Assembly: GCF_014696675.1 (NCBI RefSeq)
Contig: NZ_JACJQN010000001.1
Coordinates: 310,001 to 374,000, forward strand
DNA: 64,000 bases
From: Phormidium tenue FACHB-1052
GTDB taxonomy: Bacteria > Cyanobacteriota > Cyanobacteriia > Phormidesmidales > Phormidesmidaceae
Reading direction: 5' to 3'
A program made the position numbers and the translations under genes. The notes below the pieces were generated by a model. The model saw only the letters and a program-made list of their open reading frames with translations, searched no databases and was not told the origin of the DNA. Of this stretch, positions 62,588 through 64,000 are shown piece by piece; position 1 is the first letter of the stretch, and every line of letters starts with the position of its first letter.

Positions 62588-63310
62588 TTATGCCCAGCTC
62601 TGCTGAGGCAGCAGTTCCTCCGCCCAGCCCTTGACCCGCTGCACTAGGCTCTGGAGCTGATCGCTCGCCTGCTGGGCTGCCGCTGCGGTCAAGGTGCGGC
62701 GGTAGTCGGCGATCGCACAGTTCCAGTCGCCACGCAGATGGTAGGTGCGGCCCCGCTCAGCGTAGATGTACTCGGGCAGTTGGTGAAACATCAACGCTTC
62801 GTCAAAGCAGTCTAGGGCGCGATCGAGGTCGCCCATCTGCCGCAGGGTAGCGCCCATGTTGATGCGGGCGCGGCCATTGAACGGGTTGAGGTCAACGGCC
62901 TGTTCATAGTCGTCAAGGGCGGCGGGCAGGTCGCCCAGGGCCGCATGGCACATGGCCCGGTTGTTGTAGGCCTGGTCAAGGTCGGGGTTGAGCCGAATGG
63001 CGCGATCGCAGTCGGCCAGAGCTGCGCCGGGTTGGCCCAGCCACAGTTGCACCAGCCCCCGGTTGCTGTAGTACATAGCCCGCTGGGGATGGCGCTCAAC
63101 TAGCTGATCGAGCAGGTGCAGCGCTTGGGAATACTGTTGCCGCTTGACCGCTGCTGCCGCCAGTCGGCTGAGGGTGTCGTCGTCGGTGGTGTAAGACCCG
63201 GTCACCGAGTCGTGGGCCGTGGGCCGGGCCGCTGAGTCAACTGGGGGCAAACTCTGCGGTTGACGGGGAAGCATGCAAACCAGAGGCTGCTGTGGTCGGT
63301 AGATGTGCAT
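62588..63310 (-). CDS. Tetratricopeptide-repeat protein
   Basis: A 240-residue protein. The first 45 residues are unique (Pro/Ser-rich). From about 48 to 220, five TPR units follow, with YSQALHLLDQLVERHPQRAM, YYSNRGLVQLWLGQPGAALA, AYNNRAMCHAALGDLPAALD, RINMGATLRQMGDLDRALDC and YAERGRTYHLRGDWNCAIAD. No export signal. TPR proteins act as scaffolds; no partner can be named. The 450-bp region beyond it holds only the terminator of pcrA. Confidence 0.88.
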   Translation of the reverse strand: MHIYRPQQPLVCMLPRQPQSLPPVDSAARPTAHDSVTGSYTTDDDTLSRLAAAAVKRQQYSQALHLLDQLVERHPQRAMYYSNRGLVQLWLGQPGAALADCDRAIRLNPDLDQAYNNRAMCHAALGDLPAALDDYEQAVDLNPFNGRARINMGATLRQMGDLDRALDCFDEALMFHQLPEYIYAERGRTYHLRGDWNCAIADYRRTLTAAAAQQASDQLQSLVQRVKGWAEELLPQQSWA

Positions 63311-63583
63311 GGTTTTAGTCCTGTCGTGTGCTCATAAACCGTGAAACCAATCCAGCGGAGAGCAGGGGCAGAAACCCCAAAGCTCATACCGTTTAAGCAG
63401 GAACTGTTTATAGAGTCCCACCTTGGCTGATGGGGTCTAGACGAACCTGTGGCAGTTATCGAGCTGGCTAGGTCTGGACGGCGAAGGCCCTTTGGTAATT
63501 CAAATAGGAGCTTCGCTGGCGTTGATTCTGTAATCCTGCCTGATGACGCTATAGTCGCATCTCCCCCCTGGGGTCTAAACCGG

Positions 63584-63630
63584 AAAAAAACGGAGGTTAA
63601 ACCCGCCTGCTAGCGGCTTAATCCCCGTTT
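63584..63630 (-). terminator. Intrinsic terminator of the pcrA/uvrD gene
   Basis: On the minus strand AAACGGGGATTAAGCCGC pairs imperfectly with GCGGGTTTAACCTCCGTTT, followed by a TTTTTTT tract that overlaps the last arm. It is about 130 bp past the stop. The rest of 63311-63762 shows no gene. Confidence 0.75.
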
Positions 63631-63762
63631 GGCGCTATAACCTACGGGAATGTACGGAAAACCTACATGTAGTTTCTTGTGCTTAGATGATGACTCTGTA
63701 ACCACCTGAGTATTTACCGGCATTCAGCAGCTATTGCCACAGAAGCGCAGTTGGAGCACTGT

Positions 63763-64000
63763 CTACTCAGCCCGCTGCAACGCCGAGATTTTAGGATCCA
63801 CAATCTTGCGGCCCTGGCCAGGAAAGTTGATCGCCAGGCAAATTTTGTTGCCCGCCCCAAATATGTGGGTTACTTCTCCGGCCCCGTAGGCCTTATGCAC
63901 CACCACATCCCCTACCGTCCAGTCTGACTCGTGGGCACCGCTGCCCGGTTTAGCGGCGGCCTCACTGCGGTTGCGGGCTTCGCGGATGGGAGTACTCCAC
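63763..64000 (-). CDS. pcrA: ATP-dependent DNA helicase PcrA/UvrD (C-terminal end only)
   Basis: The last 78 codons of a gene that continues beyond the window. The frame contains WTVGDVVVHKAYGAGEVTHI and GNKICLAINFPGQGRKIVDP, the C-terminal Tudor-like domain of PcrA/UvrD in cyanobacteria and Gram-positives. This domain binds RNA polymerase in other bacteria. The helicase core itself is not in view, so activity cannot be judged. Confidence 0.85.
   Translation of the reverse strand, partial: WSTPIREARNRSEAAAKPGSGAHESDWTVGDVVVHKAYGAGEVTHIFGAGNKICLAINFPGQGRKIVDPKISALQRAE

Noticed and set aside
1-64000. CRISPR array, prophage, insertion sequence or toxin-antitoxin pair
   Set aside because: No regularly spaced direct repeats, integrase, transposase or paired small toxin-type genes could be found on reading both strands.

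Overview
This window is chromosomal DNA of a cyanobacterium, most likely a filamentous Leptolyngbya/Nodosilinea-type organism (the genus level is inference). Direct support is: the very frequent HIP1 octamer GCGATCGC inside and between genes; a phycobiliprotein lyase fragment; a high-light-inducible protein; the tiny photosystem II factors Psb34 and Psb30; a GUN4-domain protein; an orange-carotenoid-protein N-domain protein; a Mo-nitrogenase C-terminal-domain protein; cyanobacterial SigA and a group 2 sigma factor; and the cyanobacterial small RNA Yfr1 just upstream of trxA. I see no phage, insertion sequence, CRISPR array or rRNA operon. It reads as a core housekeeping region with short operons.

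Layout. 1-8.2 kb: end of a CpcS/CpeS lyase, an NfeD-like protein, a membrane-anchored protein with an internal duplication, an HTH protein with a GrpE-like C-terminus, lysS, yggT, a glycine-zipper protein, upp and a YkvA protein. 8.2-17.5 kb: an unknown protein with a Cys cluster, a small membrane protein, an HLIP, an exported GUN4 protein, polA, a carboxymuconolactone-decarboxylase-like protein, an SDR, a metallophosphoesterase and rpsU. 17.5-27.8 kb: an AddB/UvrD-like helicase, psb34, an MBL-fold protein with an altered metal site, a M23 peptidase with aroC and a cupin, an ABC ATPase, the carotenoid-binding-domain protein, a bactofilin, a 51-residue membrane protein containing a 34-bp perfect palindrome, and cysE. 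28-37.5 kb: sigA, lexA with a matching SOS operator, an rlmD-lpxD-unknown operon, clpC and rimI. 37.6-46.3 kb: lysA, cdaA (c-di-AMP synthase), uppS, pgsA, tRNA-Ser(GCU), sbcC and a group 2 sigma factor. 46.4-54.7 kb: ureC standing alone, a frameshifted gene remnant, yfr1, trxA, a LOG-family protein, glsA, a ferritin-like protein, a GT9 protein and ispD. 54.7-64 kb: psb30, a YkgJ protein, a pair of half-size GDT1 (Mn2+ exporter-like) genes, ldh, plsC, tadA, a Mo-nitro_C protein, YciI, a RodZ-like protein, tatC, a TPR protein and the 3' end of pcrA/uvrD.

Themes. Several small genes for photosystem II assembly and photoprotection (HLIP, Psb34, Psb30, OCP N-domain protein) are scattered singly. 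DNA metabolism and the SOS response are represented by polA, lexA, sbcC, the AddB-like helicase and pcrA. Cell-envelope functions include lpxD, uppS, pgsA, M23, bactofilin, RodZ-like, plsC and tatC. No single new multi-gene system stands out. The observations most worth a second look are Yfr1 in an unusual context, the HTH/GrpE-like fusion, the exported GUN4 protein, the large palindromes, and the degenerate MBL enzyme.
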